A DNA stretch of 7,709 nucleotides from an uncultured Eubacteriales bacterium (GCA_905199135.1 CAJKFC010000087.1:1-7709); one strand, 5' to 3'; counted from the stretch's first letter, positions 1 through 7,434 are shown. Numbers and translations: made by a program. The notes: generated from the letters alone by a model not told the origin.

Positions 1-934
1 GAAGCACCACGAGGAAAACCACAAACAAAAGGGCTTTTAACGGGCTTACCGACAGTATGAGCACGGCTCCCACGGCGCCGCCTATAAAGGCTCCCACCAC
101 GGGGATAAGGGCGGTGACCGCTATGAACATGGATATGACCACGGCGTAGGGGAAGCGGAAAAGTGTCATTCCCGCAAGGCACAATGTGCCGAGCACCACG
201 GCCTCGGTCATCTGACCTATTATGAACTTTGAAAAGACCTTTGACGACAGCGTTGCAACCTTCTGCACCCGCTGAGCCGCCCTTTTGGGCAGAGTTGCCG
301 CCATAAGTCTCTTTGTAAAGCTTATTATCTTCTCTTTTTGGGCAAGGCCGTATACGGCCGTCACAAGGCCCATGAGGAAATTGGTGCTGACGCTTATTAT
401 GCCGCCCAGCACGCCGAGAGCACCTGTGAGCACCGTTTCGGAGCCTTTGACGAGGGACTGAAACAGCTCTTTTCCCGTCTGCTCCCAGTTTATCGACACT
501 TTGGACAGCACATCGGCGTTAATTCCTGTATTTTCCAGCCATATTACCATTTTTTCCCATAAATCCTCTATCATTCCCGGCACTGTGGCTGCAAGATTTC
601 TGAAAAGCTCCACAATTTCGGGCAGCACCACGAGAAGCACTATGAGAAAGACCGAAAAGGCAAAGGCTATGCTGAGAAGTATCGATACGGGTCTTATGAG
701 CCCTTTCAGCTTGGGTTTTTTCTTCCAGTTTTTAAGTATTTTTTCCTCGATTATCACCATGAAGGTGTTGAGTACAAAGGCTATGCAGAATCCCAGCACC
801 AGGGGGCTTATAACGCCGTAAGCCACCCCCAAAAGCTCGGCCGTCTTTTCAAAATTTTCGGCTGCCGTAAATATGACGGCGGCGACGGCGATTATGAATA
901 TTATTTTCTTTATATTGCTTCTGTTCAGCTCCAT
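1..934 (-). CDS. AI-2E family transporter (PF01594-type membrane protein), 3' end cut by the window edge
   Basis: Reverse-strand reading from the ATG at 934-932 gives 311 residues with no stop before the left edge. Family members are usually about 350-400 residues, so some 40-90 C-terminal residues are missing. Visible parts: N-terminal hydrophobic segments at about 10-23 and 38-60, a basic loop (68-80), a membrane segment at about 83-105, a long soluble part (105-165), segments from about 167-195, then the conserved family block at about 236-290 (FIIGQMTEAVVLG, then FPYAVVISMF and ALIPVVGAFIGG). The family covers poorly defined exporters; named cases include the AI-2 exporter TqsA and Na+/H+ antiporters, so the substrate cannot be given. 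The start lies one base after the mreC stop and has GAGGA five bases upstream, so it is very probably co-translated with mreC. Family call is firm; function is open. Confidence 0.9.
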   Translation of the reverse strand, partial: MELNRSNIKKIIFIIAVAAVIFTAAENFEKTAELLGVAYGVISPLVLGFCIAFVLNTFMVIIEEKILKNWKKKPKLKGLIRPVSILLSIAFAFSVFLIVLLVVLPEIVELFRNLAATVPGMIEDLWEKMVIWLENTGINADVLSKVSINWEQTGKELFQSLVKGSETVLTGALGVLGGIISVSTNFLMGLVTAVYGLAQKEKIISFTKRLMAATLPKRAAQRVQKVATLSSKVFSKFIIGQMTEAVVLGTLCLAGMTLFRFPYAVVISMFIAVTALIPVVGAFIGGAVGAVLILSVSPLKALLFVVFLVVL

Positions 935-935
935 A

Positions 936-1754
936 TCAGTCCTCAAAATCCTTTATAACATATACCTTCTGCAGCTTGGAAAAATCCACCGCGGGAGTTA
1001 TCACGGCGTATTTGGAAAGTCCGTGGCTCTCGTCCTTTATCTCGTCGATGTAGCCTATGACGATGCCCTTGGGGTAGATGTCGCCGTAGCCCGAAGTCTC
1101 CACCACATCGCGCACCTCGCTCTCGGTATCGTTGTCGAGGTAGGAAAGGCGCAGCTTTTTCTCATAGGTCAGCGAGCTCGAACCCTCGGCGACGACGATC
1201 TCTTGACTTTGGGAAACCCTCGCCCCTATGCTTATGGCAGGGTCTATCACCGTCGTGACCTCGGCGAAGTTCGGCCCCACCTTGGACACATAGCCCACAA
1301 GGCCCTCTCTGACCGTCACGCAGTCATAGAGCTCCACTCCGTCGCTCTCGCCCTTGTCGATGGTCAGCGTCTTGTGAAACTCGCCCATGTCGACGGCGGT
1401 GACAGTGGCAAGGTCCATGTCGTAGTCGGGGTTTTCGGCCGTTATCCTGGCAAGAGCCCTCAGAGCGTCGCGCTCGGCTATGGCCTCGTTGTACTCTCTT
1501 TCAAGCTTTTGCAGCTCCAAAAGGTCGTTTTTAAGCTGTTCGTTTTCGGCTTTTAAGGTGTCGTAGTTGTAAAATTTTTCAAAAAACGACGATGCGGTGG
1601 CAGTAAGGCCGACGACTTTTGACTGAATCGGCGTCAGCACCGCCCCGAAAACCGCCGAAAGGGGGGAGTAGCTTTGAAAAAACGAGCCCATGAGGGCAAA
1701 GACCGCCACGGCGGCCAAAAGAGCGGTTATTTTGAGCTTACTTATGTCTTTCAT
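936..1754 (-). CDS. mreC: Rod shape-determining protein MreC
   Basis: 272 residues, a normal MreC length. MreC is a bitopic membrane protein that links the MreB/RodA/PBP2 elongation machinery to wall synthesis. Layout: short cytoplasmic N-terminus, one membrane segment at about 8-26, a charged coiled coil at about 64-103 (LKAENEQLKNDLLELQKLER), then the extracytoplasmic beta-barrel domain at about 115-268. Family hallmarks in that domain are TIDKGESDGV (131-140), GLVGYVSKVGP (151-161), SIGARV (175-180), an SGYGDIYPKGIVIG stretch (221-234) and the final VDFSKLQKVYVI (256-267). The start ATG overlaps the tatD stop by four bases (ATGA) and has AAAGGA six bases upstream. The usual partner mreD does not follow; an AI-2E transporter does, and mreB is not in the window. 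Identification is secure. Confidence 0.95.
   Translation of the reverse strand: MKDISKLKITALLAAVAVFALMGSFFQSYSPLSAVFGAVLTPIQSKVVGLTATASSFFEKFYNYDTLKAENEQLKNDLLELQKLEREYNEAIAERDALRALARITAENPDYDMDLATVTAVDMGEFHKTLTIDKGESDGVELYDCVTVREGLVGYVSKVGPNFAEVTTVIDPAISIGARVSQSQEIVVAEGSSSLTYEKKLRLSYLDNDTESEVRDVVETSGYGDIYPKGIVIGYIDEIKDESHGLSKYAVITPAVDFSKLQKVYVIKDFED
940..944 (-). promoter_or_regulatory. Shine-Dalgarno for the AI-2E transporter gene
   Basis: The reverse strand reads GAGGA, five bases before the ATG at 934. It lies inside the last codons of mreC and supports this start even though the two genes are nearly joined. Confidence 0.65.
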
Positions 1755-2530
1755 TCCTCGTCCTTTGAAAAATAGAATCTTTCGGAGTTTTCATATATTA
1801 TCTCGGACAGCTCTTTTATGTCCATTTCCCTTATCTCGGCCATGCGGCGCACAACAAGACCCACATTCATGCTCTCGTTGCGCCTTCCCCTGAAGGGCAC
1901 GGGAGTGAGATAGGGAGAATCTGTCTCCGCCATTATTCTGTCCAAAGGCAGCTCTTTTACACACTGAACCGCCTTTACGGCGTTGTTATAGGTGAGCACC
2001 CCTGTAAAGGATATCATGTATCCCATTTTGAGTATCTCCCTTGCCGTCTCGAGGCTGCCCGAATAGCAGTGGACAACGCCTTTTACATCGGGATACATTT
2101 TCATTATCTCCAGAGTGTCGGCGGTGGCCTCCCTCGAGTGGATTATGACCTTTTTTCCCGTTCTTTCAGCCAGCTCCATCTGCCTTTTAAAGACCTCTTT
2201 CTGGCGCTCTCTCGGGGAAAAATCATAGTAGTAGTCGAGACCTATCTCACCTAAAGCCACGGCTTTGGGGTGTTTTAAAAGCTCTTCAAGCTCTCTTTCG
2301 GCCTCGTCCGAATAATTGTCGGCGTCGTGGGGGTGAACCCCCACGGCGGCGTAGACAAAGGGATATTTTTCCGAGAGCCCTATGGATTTTCTCGAGCTCT
2401 CCATGTCGCAGCCCACATTTACAAGCTTTCTGACCCCCGCCTCAAAGGCGCGCATTATGGCCTCGTCGCGGTCCGCGTCAAACTGCTCGGCGTCCATGTG
2501 GGTGTGGGTATCAAAAAATTTATTCGCCAT
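1751..2530 (-). CDS. tatD: TatD family metal-dependent hydrolase (putative 3'-5' DNase)
   Basis: 259 residues, the usual family length. TatD proteins are TIM-barrel amidohydrolase-fold enzymes with two metal ions; characterised members are Mg2+-dependent DNases or 3'-5' exonucleases. All expected metal-site positions are present: DTHTHMD near the N-terminus (H9 and H11), GEIGLDYYYD (E95), IIHSREA (H131), VVHCYSG (H154) and AETDSPYLTP (D204). GVHPH (64-68) is also typical. The ATG at 2530 puts DTHTHMD at residues 7-13, as in homologues. The gene overlaps the end of metG by 11 bases; the nearest purine-rich site (GAGGAAA at 2543-2549) is 12 bases from the start, so coupling with metG is likely. 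metG-tatD neighbours are common in Bacillota. The substrate of this member (nuclease or proofreading deacylase-like) cannot be settled. The symbol marks the family, not a role in Tat export. Confidence 0.93.
   Translation of the reverse strand: MANKFFDTHTHMDAEQFDADRDEAIMRAFEAGVRKLVNVGCDMESSRKSIGLSEKYPFVYAAVGVHPHDADNYSDEAERELEELLKHPKAVALGEIGLDYYYDFSPRERQKEVFKRQMELAERTGKKVIIHSREATADTLEIMKMYPDVKGVVHCYSGSLETAREILKMGYMISFTGVLTYNNAVKAVQCVKELPLDRIMAETDSPYLTPVPFRGRRNESMNVGLVVRRMAEIREMDIKELSEIIYENSERFYFSKDEE
1761..1766 (-). promoter_or_regulatory. Shine-Dalgarno for mreC
   Basis: The reverse strand reads AAAGGA, six bases before the ATG at 1754, within the last tatD codons. Together with the ATGA overlap it points to translational coupling of tatD and mreC. 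Confidence 0.6.
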
Positions 2531-4100
2531 AGTATGCTGCGATTTCCTCGGCCTTTTTCTTCATGTCGATACGGGCGAAGAGGGGCTCTGCCTTGCCCAC
2601 ATGTACGCCCTCCTTGAGCTGGCCGAACTCCTTGAGGCTGTCGAAGTCCTTGATGTCGGTGTTGAGCTGGGCGAATATCTTTTCGGCAGTCTCGGGCAGG
2701 AAGGGCTTTATGAGAACAGCGGCATAGCGTATCGTCTCCAAAAGCACATAGAGCACGCGGTTGAGGCGCCATTTCTGTGTGTCCTCTTTTGCGAGAGCCC
2801 AGGGAGTCGTCTCGTCGATGTACTTGTTGGCTCTTCTAAGAAGATCCCAAATGGCGTCCATGGCGTCTGCCACCTTGAGCTCGTCCATCTTCTTTTCCAC
2901 AAGTTCGGGAGTTTTAAGGGCAAGCTTTATGACCTCGTGGTCGACGGCGCCGTCGGCAAAGCCTTTTGAGATTATGCCTTCATTGTATTTTTCCACCATG
3001 GCGATGGTGCGGTTTACGAGGTTGCCGAGAATATTTGCAAGGTCGGAGTTGATGCGCTCCATAAGCAATTCAAATGTGAGGTTTCCGTCCTGGGCGAAGG
3101 GCATCTCGTGAAGCAGGTAGTATCTCACGGCGTCGACGCCGAAGAACTTGATGAGGTCCTCGGCATAGAGCACATTGCCCTTGGATTTGCTCATCTTGTT
3201 TTCGCCCATGAGCAGCCACGGGTGGCCGAAAATCTGCTTGGGCAAGGGCTGATCAAGTGCCATGAGAATTACAGGCCAGTAAATTGTGTGGAAACGGAGA
3301 ATGTCCTTGCCTATGAGGTGTACATCGGCAGGCCAGTATTTCTTATACATATCGGAGTGGTTGCCCTCGATGTCGTAGCCCAGGAATGTGATGTAGTTGG
3401 AAAGGGCGTCTATCCAAACATAGACCACATGACCGGGGTCAAACTCCACGGGCACGCCCCATGTAAATGTGCTTCTCGAGACGCACAGGTCTGTGAGACC
3501 GGGTCTTATGAAGTTGTTGAGCATCTCGTTCTTTCTGGCGGGGGGCTGAATGAAGTCGGGGTGCTCCTCGATGTATTTTTCAAGTCTTTCGGCGTAGTTT
3601 GAAAGCTTTAAGAAGTATGCCTCCTCCTTGGCGGGCTTTACCTCTGCGCCGCAGTCGGGGCAGCGGCCGTCAACGAGCTGAGACTCTGTGAAAAAGCTCT
3701 CGCAGGGCACGCAGTACATTCCCTCGTACTCGCCCTTGTAGATGTCGCCCTGGTCGTAGAGCTTTTTGAATATCTTGGACACGACCTCTTTGTGGTGTGG
3801 GTCGGAAGTTCTTATGAATTTATCGTAAGATGTATTTAAAGCGTCCCAGTTGGCCTTTATGACAGCGGCGGTCTCGTCGACAAACTGCTGGGGCGATATG
3901 CCCTTTGCCTCGGCCTTTTCCTGAATTTTCTGGCCGTGCTCATCGGTGCCCGTCTGGAAATAGACATCGTAGCCCTGCTCTCTTCTGTACCTTGCTATGG
4001 CGTCGGCCAGCACTATCTCATAGGAGTTTCCTATGTGAGGTCTGCCCGAGGTATAGGCTATGGCCGTCGAAATATAGTAAGGTTTTCCTTTGTTTTCCAT
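2520..4100 (-). CDS. metG: Methionyl-tRNA synthetase (class I, short form without C-terminal tRNA-binding domain)
   Basis: 526 residues. The enzyme charges tRNA-Met with methionine using ATP in the cytoplasm. Seen in order: N-terminal Rossmann fold with the HIGH-type motif PHIGN (21-25), TGTDEHG (50-56), a connective insertion with one zinc knuckle of CxxC-CxxC type (C130, C133, C147, C150), VWIDALSNY (228-236), GKDILRFHTIYWP (264-276), KMSKS (302-306), then the helical anticodon-binding domain ending near 470. The protein stops soon after the sequence EPLFARID, where longer homologues continue through a linker into a Trbp111-like tRNA-binding domain; that domain is absent here. The start is well set: GGAGG lies nine bases before the ATG at 4100. 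The 303-residue membrane protein gene ends 17 bases upstream, so there is no room for a T-box or other leader; expression must depend on upstream transcription or on a promoter inside that gene. Confidence 0.97.
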   Translation of the reverse strand: MENKGKPYYISTAIAYTSGRPHIGNSYEIVLADAIARYRREQGYDVYFQTGTDEHGQKIQEKAEAKGISPQQFVDETAAVIKANWDALNTSYDKFIRTSDPHHKEVVSKIFKKLYDQGDIYKGEYEGMYCVPCESFFTESQLVDGRCPDCGAEVKPAKEEAYFLKLSNYAERLEKYIEEHPDFIQPPARKNEMLNNFIRPGLTDLCVSRSTFTWGVPVEFDPGHVVYVWIDALSNYITFLGYDIEGNHSDMYKKYWPADVHLIGKDILRFHTIYWPVILMALDQPLPKQIFGHPWLLMGENKMSKSKGNVLYAEDLIKFFGVDAVRYYLLHEMPFAQDGNLTFELLMERINSDLANILGNLVNRTIAMVEKYNEGIISKGFADGAVDHEVIKLALKTPELVEKKMDELKVADAMDAIWDLLRRANKYIDETTPWALAKEDTQKWRLNRVLYVLLETIRYAAVLIKPFLPETAEKIFAQLNTDIKDFDSLKEFGQLKEGVHVGKAEPLFARIDMKKKAEEIAAYYGE

Positions 4101-4109
4101 TTTGAATGT

Positions 4110-4114
4110 CCTCC
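4110..4114 (-). promoter_or_regulatory. Shine-Dalgarno for metG
   Basis: The reverse strand reads GGAGG (in ACGGAGGACA), nine bases before the ATG at 4100 and immediately after the stop codon of the upstream membrane protein gene. It fixes the metG start. Confidence 0.8.
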
Positions 4115-4117
4115 GTT

Positions 4118-5029
4118 TTATCTGTCTTGTGTATCGTTAAAATCTTCAAAATTTTCCTGATTATCTGTTTTTGGGGAACCGTCGGTGTAGCCGTAGCCGT
4201 CAAAATACTTTCCGTTTTCCCTGACATCGCCTATTATGTGGAGCAGCGACATAGACACAATAGGGGTTATCACAAAATAGGTAAACAGCGATCCGAAAAC
4301 CGCCAGACCGACATATACGGCGTCGACCTGCCCCGTGACATTGTAGTATATAAAGGCGGGCAGCACGCCTATAAGGCTTATGGGAATATAGGACAGCATC
4401 ATCTTGATTATCCTTCCGAGGTTTTCCTTTGCCGTCCTCATACCTGCCGAAAAGGCCTCGCCGACGCTTATGTCCTCAAAGAAAGCCGAGCCCATCATGC
4501 CGCCTTCCACTATAATTGCAAAAACCAGCACGGCTAATATCACGGCAATATATGCTGTGATGAAAATTATCGGACTGATCATTGCAAAAAGCATCGAAAG
4601 CATAATTCCCGCGGCGGCGGCTATCACAATGAGCACAGCCCAAAGAACCAGCCTCCAAAGGGTGGAGAGCATTCTCTTCAAATGGGGCACATCGGCTATG
4701 TACTCAAATATAAATCCCATGGACACCTTTTGTCCCTTGACTATTCTCGAAAGGCACACCACAAAGGCAAATTGCAAAATTACGCTTATCACCACCGACT
4801 GCAGCGATACAAGGGCGGGCATCCGGGGCACGGTCATATCCTCCGTGACCAGCACCTCCCCCGAAAGGGACATGACAAAGGCTTCGAACGCTCCCGACGC
4901 GGCGGGAAGAGTGAGGGCGAAGTTTATAAGTGTGGACGCCGCCCACAAGAGAAGGCAGGCCATAAACACCGCCGAAAAGTTTTCCTTAAAAAGTCTTCCG
5001 GTTCTCTCTCTGATGTCTCTGTTTCCCAT
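4118..5029 (-). CDS. Multi-pass membrane protein of unknown function, possibly DUF975-like (303 aa)
   Basis: I do not recognise a characterised family. The protein has about six hydrophobic segments, near 19-41, 74-95, 124-148, 151-175, 207-229 and 237-262. Between segments 1 and 2 lies a soluble stretch (about 43-72). A positively charged part follows segment 2 (RIVKGQKV, 95-102; then up to about 126). After segment 4 comes an amphipathic stretch (FFEDISVGEAFSAGMRTAKE). The C-terminus (268-303) is hydrophilic, acidic and Asp/Asn/Gly-rich. The layout, a small basic N-terminus and a 'rtAKENLGRIIKM' stretch before a late membrane pair, recalls DUF975/YciC-like proteins, but this is a weak resemblance. 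The ATG at 5029 has a textbook AAGGAGG six bases upstream. It sits between a similar membrane protein and metG in one tight run. No catalytic or binding motif is visible. Confidence 0.85.
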   Translation of the reverse strand: MGNRDIRERTGRLFKENFSAVFMACLLLWAASTLINFALTLPAASGAFEAFVMSLSGEVLVTEDMTVPRMPALVSLQSVVISVILQFAFVVCLSRIVKGQKVSMGFIFEYIADVPHLKRMLSTLWRLVLWAVLIVIAAAAGIMLSMLFAMISPIIFITAYIAVILAVLVFAIIVEGGMMGSAFFEDISVGEAFSAGMRTAKENLGRIIKMMLSYIPISLIGVLPAFIYYNVTGQVDAVYVGLAVFGSLFTYFVITPIVSMSLLHIIGDVRENGKYFDGYGYTDGSPKTDNQENFEDFNDTQDR

Positions 5030-5035
5030 ATTTTA

Positions 5036-5042
5036 CCTCCTT
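5036..5042 (-). promoter_or_regulatory. Consensus Shine-Dalgarno for the 303-aa membrane protein
   Basis: The reverse strand reads AAGGAGG, six bases before the ATG at 5029, in the 17-base gap behind the 277-residue gene. It is the strongest ribosome binding site in the window. Confidence 0.85.
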
Positions 5043-5046
5043 AAGA

Positions 5047-5880
5047 TCATTTTAAAACATAATCCATCTCTTTTTTTGGGTTTTGCATTCTCTCAAACAT
5101 GAGCATGGAAGCCATGTTGTAATAGGGCATGAAAATGACTGTGCGGAAGAAATTGCCGAAAAGATTCAAAAGGGCGGACACCGCCCCGTTTTCAGAAAAC
5201 ATTATGCCGCCTAAAATATAGGGGCCGTAGGACAGCAGTATGTAGATCAAAAATGTAACCGTCATGAGGGCGTAGCGGTAGACATGGGGGGCGATAACCG
5301 TCTTTCCCACATCGAATCTCGCCCTGACTCCCATGTGAGTGCCCTGAGCAGCGTAGAAAAGGCCGCCCGAAAATCTCAGCATGTGGATAAAATAGGGCAG
5401 AGCCGCCACAATCGCCACGGCGGTAAAGACCACCATGACCATGGCGAAGTTGAACACGCTGTCCCCCGACATGAGGCTCTTGCCCCATATCATATAGCAC
5501 ACTCCCATGGGGAAGAGGACATAGACGGTAAACCACATGAGCAAAGTCAGCCAGTAAAAGCCGACGGTCTTAAAGCTGTCCATGCGTTTTTTGCCGTCCT
5601 TGTAGTACTCTTTAAGCACCGCCTTGGGCTCCATGCTCTCACCCTTGCTCATTCTGTAATAGGCACTCATCTGACCTATCTGCAAGGGAGCTGTCAGAAC
5701 AAGGGACAAAAGGGCGGGCAAAAGACCGAATCCGCCGTTTATGTTCAGCAGATCGGCAAGAATGGACACCGCAAGGTTTATGAAAAACATCACAAGGGCC
5801 AGGGAATATACCGTCTGCCCGTTGGAGCTTATCAAAAATCTCGCCGATTTCTTTATTTTTCTGATGTCAAAATTTCTCAT
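5047..5880 (-). CDS. Multi-pass membrane protein, probably DUF975-like (277 aa), function unknown
   Basis: The basic N-terminus (RKIKKSARF, 7-15) is followed by about five or six membrane segments: 22-44, 51-75, 104-131, 142-165, 203-226 and a weaker one near 235-252. The part from about 63 to 130 (APLQIGQMSAYYRMSKGE, then KEYYKDGKKR, then a membrane segment) and the closing MPYYNMASMLMFERM fit the pattern I remember for DUF975 proteins, in which a P-L-x-x-G stretch, a short cytoplasmic 'R-G-E' loop and a late P-Y-Y motif recur. That family is common in Bacillota and has no established biochemical role. The start ATG at 5880 lies three bases after the VanW stop, with GGAG six bases upstream inside the VanW tail codons. 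The following membrane protein has the same general plan and could be a distant paralogue; I could not show clear sequence similarity between the two. Confidence 0.85.
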   Translation of the reverse strand: MRNFDIRKIKKSARFLISSNGQTVYSLALVMFFINLAVSILADLLNINGGFGLLPALLSLVLTAPLQIGQMSAYYRMSKGESMEPKAVLKEYYKDGKKRMDSFKTVGFYWLTLLMWFTVYVLFPMGVCYMIWGKSLMSGDSVFNFAMVMVVFTAVAIVAALPYFIHMLRFSGGLFYAAQGTHMGVRARFDVGKTVIAPHVYRYALMTVTFLIYILLSYGPYILGGIMFSENGAVSALLNLFGNFFRTVIFMPYYNMASMLMFERMQNPKKEMDYVLK

Positions 5881-5883
5881 ATA

Positions 5884-7434
5884 TTACTCCGCTGCCGTTG
5901 TGTTTTCACTCTGAGATGCGCTCTCGCTCTGAGAGGTGCTCTCTGTCGGAGCCGAGGTGCTCTCCGAAGTACTCGGGTTCTCGGTGGGTACTTCTGTGGG
6001 CGGCTCGGGATTTACCACGGGGGCGTTGGGGTCTGTGCCCACGAGAATCACCTTGTCAAGCCTCTTATAGCTGCTGGAAGCCTCAAATACCCTCGAAACC
6101 TCCTTGCCGTTTATATATGTCACACGGTATGTGTTGGCCTTATAACCTGTGTAGCCCTCGTTCTTGACCTTTCTCTCGCCCGGCTGAAGGGAGGGGTCAT
6201 AGACCTCCTTGACCTCATAGGGGTCTTTGGAGAGTATCTCGGTCACCACCTTTATCTCCTTGCCGGGGGTGGTCTGAGTGCCTATTATCTTGACGGTCAG
6301 AGAATTTTTGCCGACGACCGTGTCGATTCTCACGGGGAAAGCCGTGTTGTTTTTAAATGTGAAGTCCTGTCCGCCGTAGACAAAGGTTGCGTCCTGACCC
6401 ACGGGTGTGTAGGATACTACAAAGCTGTGGTTGCGCCTTATGCCTATCTCCATGTCGGCGTACATGGCCGCCATATATATGGTGGAGGACACCTGACACA
6501 CGCCGCCGCCCAGACCGTCGACGACCTCGCCCTGGCTGAAGACCAGCGCGTCCTTATATCCCTTGTCTCTCGTTATTCTGCCGACCTGCTCGGTGTAAGA
6601 GAAGGTTTCGCCCGGCATGAGCACCCTCTCGCAGTCCTCGGCGGCTATCTTTATGTTGCCTGTACGGCCTGTGAGATTGCCGTTAAAGGTCGTCGTCTGG
6701 CTGGAGAGCACATCTCTGAAGAGCATCGACTTGTACTCCTCGTCGGTGTATGTGGGCTCTGTCACCGTTACGGGTATCTCTATGACATCTTCGGCAGAGT
6801 TCTTTATGGCGTCCTTTATGGCCTGCTCGTCGACCTCGATGCCCACCTGACCGCCTATGACGGTCTGTCCGCTTCTGTCGTTTACATCGACTGTCGGCTC
6901 TTTCATCTCGCGGTCTATTGCCTGCTTTATGGCCGAGACATCTATCTTGTCCATGTCCTCTTCGGTCATTTCATAGTCTATGTCGGAAAAATCGCCGTTC
7001 TTTATGTTTTCGCTCAGCTGAGTCTTGAGCCTTTCTCCGTCAAAGGCCAGGCCGTAGGACAGATTGAGCTTTATCTTGTCGCCGTCTATCTCAAAGAGCT
7101 CCGCGGGGTCGCTTATGAGAGTGCTCTTTATCTCCTCGATGCCCTTGTCGATTTTTTCCTCGTCGGCCTCAAAGGTGAGATTTATGTCGAGACCGTTCCT
7201 TTTGACAGAGTTTATGTCGGAAAGCCTGTCGATGAAATTGCCTGTGCGGCCGGTGTCAAAGGCCTTCTGGGCGAGGTTTTCACAGTCTATGCCGTCTTCC
7301 GACAGACCTGTGTCAAAGGTGAACTCATCAAAGCCTATCTTGACCTTGACGCTCTCCTTTATGCCGAGGCTTTCGACCTTGCTCTCTATCTGTTTGAGTG
7401 CCTCGTCGTAGGTCTTGCCCGCAAGGCTTTCGCC
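5884..7434 (-). CDS. VanW family protein with G5 domain, 5' end missing at the junction
   Basis: 516 residues are supportable from about G39 onward, numbering from the ATG at 7548. The frame continues to that ATG and beyond, but residues 1-38 are antisense to an ABC-F gene and should not be trusted. Order: a beta/alpha module starting SLAGKTYDEAL (41-51) and one or two putative peptidoglycan-binding (PG_binding_4-like) modules to about 260, including a VDVND...GQVGIEVDEQAIKDAI stretch (220-247); the VanW domain at about 285-410 with GETFSYTEQVG (313-323) and the hallmark GGGVCQVSSTIY (347-358); a G5 domain at about 430-505; and a Pro/Thr/Ser/Glu-rich tail (511-554). Such proteins are usually extracytoplasmic and wall-associated in Bacillota; the VanW domain has no proven enzymatic role, and the name from vancomycin clusters does not imply resistance. 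The real protein probably began with a signal peptide or anchor that is not present here. It heads the leftward run; its stop is three bases before the next start. Confidence 0.88.
   Translation of the reverse strand, partial: GESLAGKTYDEALKQIESKVESLGIKESVKVKIGFDEFTFDTGLSEDGIDCENLAQKAFDTGRTGNFIDRLSDINSVKRNGLDINLTFEADEEKIDKGIEEIKSTLISDPAELFEIDGDKIKLNLSYGLAFDGERLKTQLSENIKNGDFSDIDYEMTEEDMDKIDVSAIKQAIDREMKEPTVDVNDRSGQTVIGGQVGIEVDEQAIKDAIKNSAEDVIEIPVTVTEPTYTDEEYKSMLFRDVLSSQTTTFNGNLTGRTGNIKIAAEDCERVLMPGETFSYTEQVGRITRDKGYKDALVFSQGEVVDGLGGGVCQVSSTIYMAAMYADMEIGIRRNHSFVVSYTPVGQDATFVYGGQDFTFKNNTAFPVRIDTVVGKNSLTVKIIGTQTTPGKEIKVVTEILSKDPYEVKEVYDPSLQPGERKVKNEGYTGYKANTYRVTYINGKEVSRVFEASSSYKRLDKVILVGTDPNAPVVNPEPPTEVPTENPSTSESTSAPTESTSQSESASQSENTTAAE
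5887..5890 (-). promoter_or_regulatory. Shine-Dalgarno for the 277-aa membrane protein, inside the VanW stop region
   Basis: The reverse strand reads GGAG across the last VanW codons (gcg gag taa), six bases before the ATG at 5880. This embeds the site in the upstream gene, as expected for coupled operon genes. Confidence 0.55.
5887..6018 (-). repeat. Low-complexity Ser/Thr/Glu/Pro-rich tail of the VanW protein
   Basis: Residues 511-554 are almost only P, T, S, E, Q, A, N and V, with short degenerate units such as TES, SES and TSES/SQSE. In DNA this appears as recurring 'ctctgaga' and 'gtgctctc' words on the plus strand. It is a likely disordered, wall-spanning or surface tail. No LPxTG motif or charged sorting tail is seen at the end. 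Confidence 0.6.

Noticed and set aside
873..1556. 227-residue plus-strand open frame
   Set aside because: It lies antisense to mreC, whose minus-strand reading has all family hallmarks; the plus product shows no recognisable domain.
2455..2772. 105-residue minus-strand frame rich in Arg and Pro
   Set aside because: It is an out-of-frame shadow of the end of metG and the start of tatD; its composition is typical of shifted reading in GC-rich codons.
2382..2969. 195-residue plus-strand open frame across the metG-tatD border
   Set aside because: It is antisense to two firmly identified genes and has no ribosome binding site or family motif that I can see.
4018..4227. 69-residue minus-strand frame spanning the 303-aa gene and metG
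   Set aside because: It overlaps both neighbours out of frame. The GGAGG site at 4110-4114 is correctly spaced for metG and not for this frame.
5030..5046. Possible terminator or promoter between the two membrane protein genes
   Set aside because: The 17-base gap holds only the AAGGAGG ribosome binding site; there is no stem-loop with a T-run and no room for promoter boxes.
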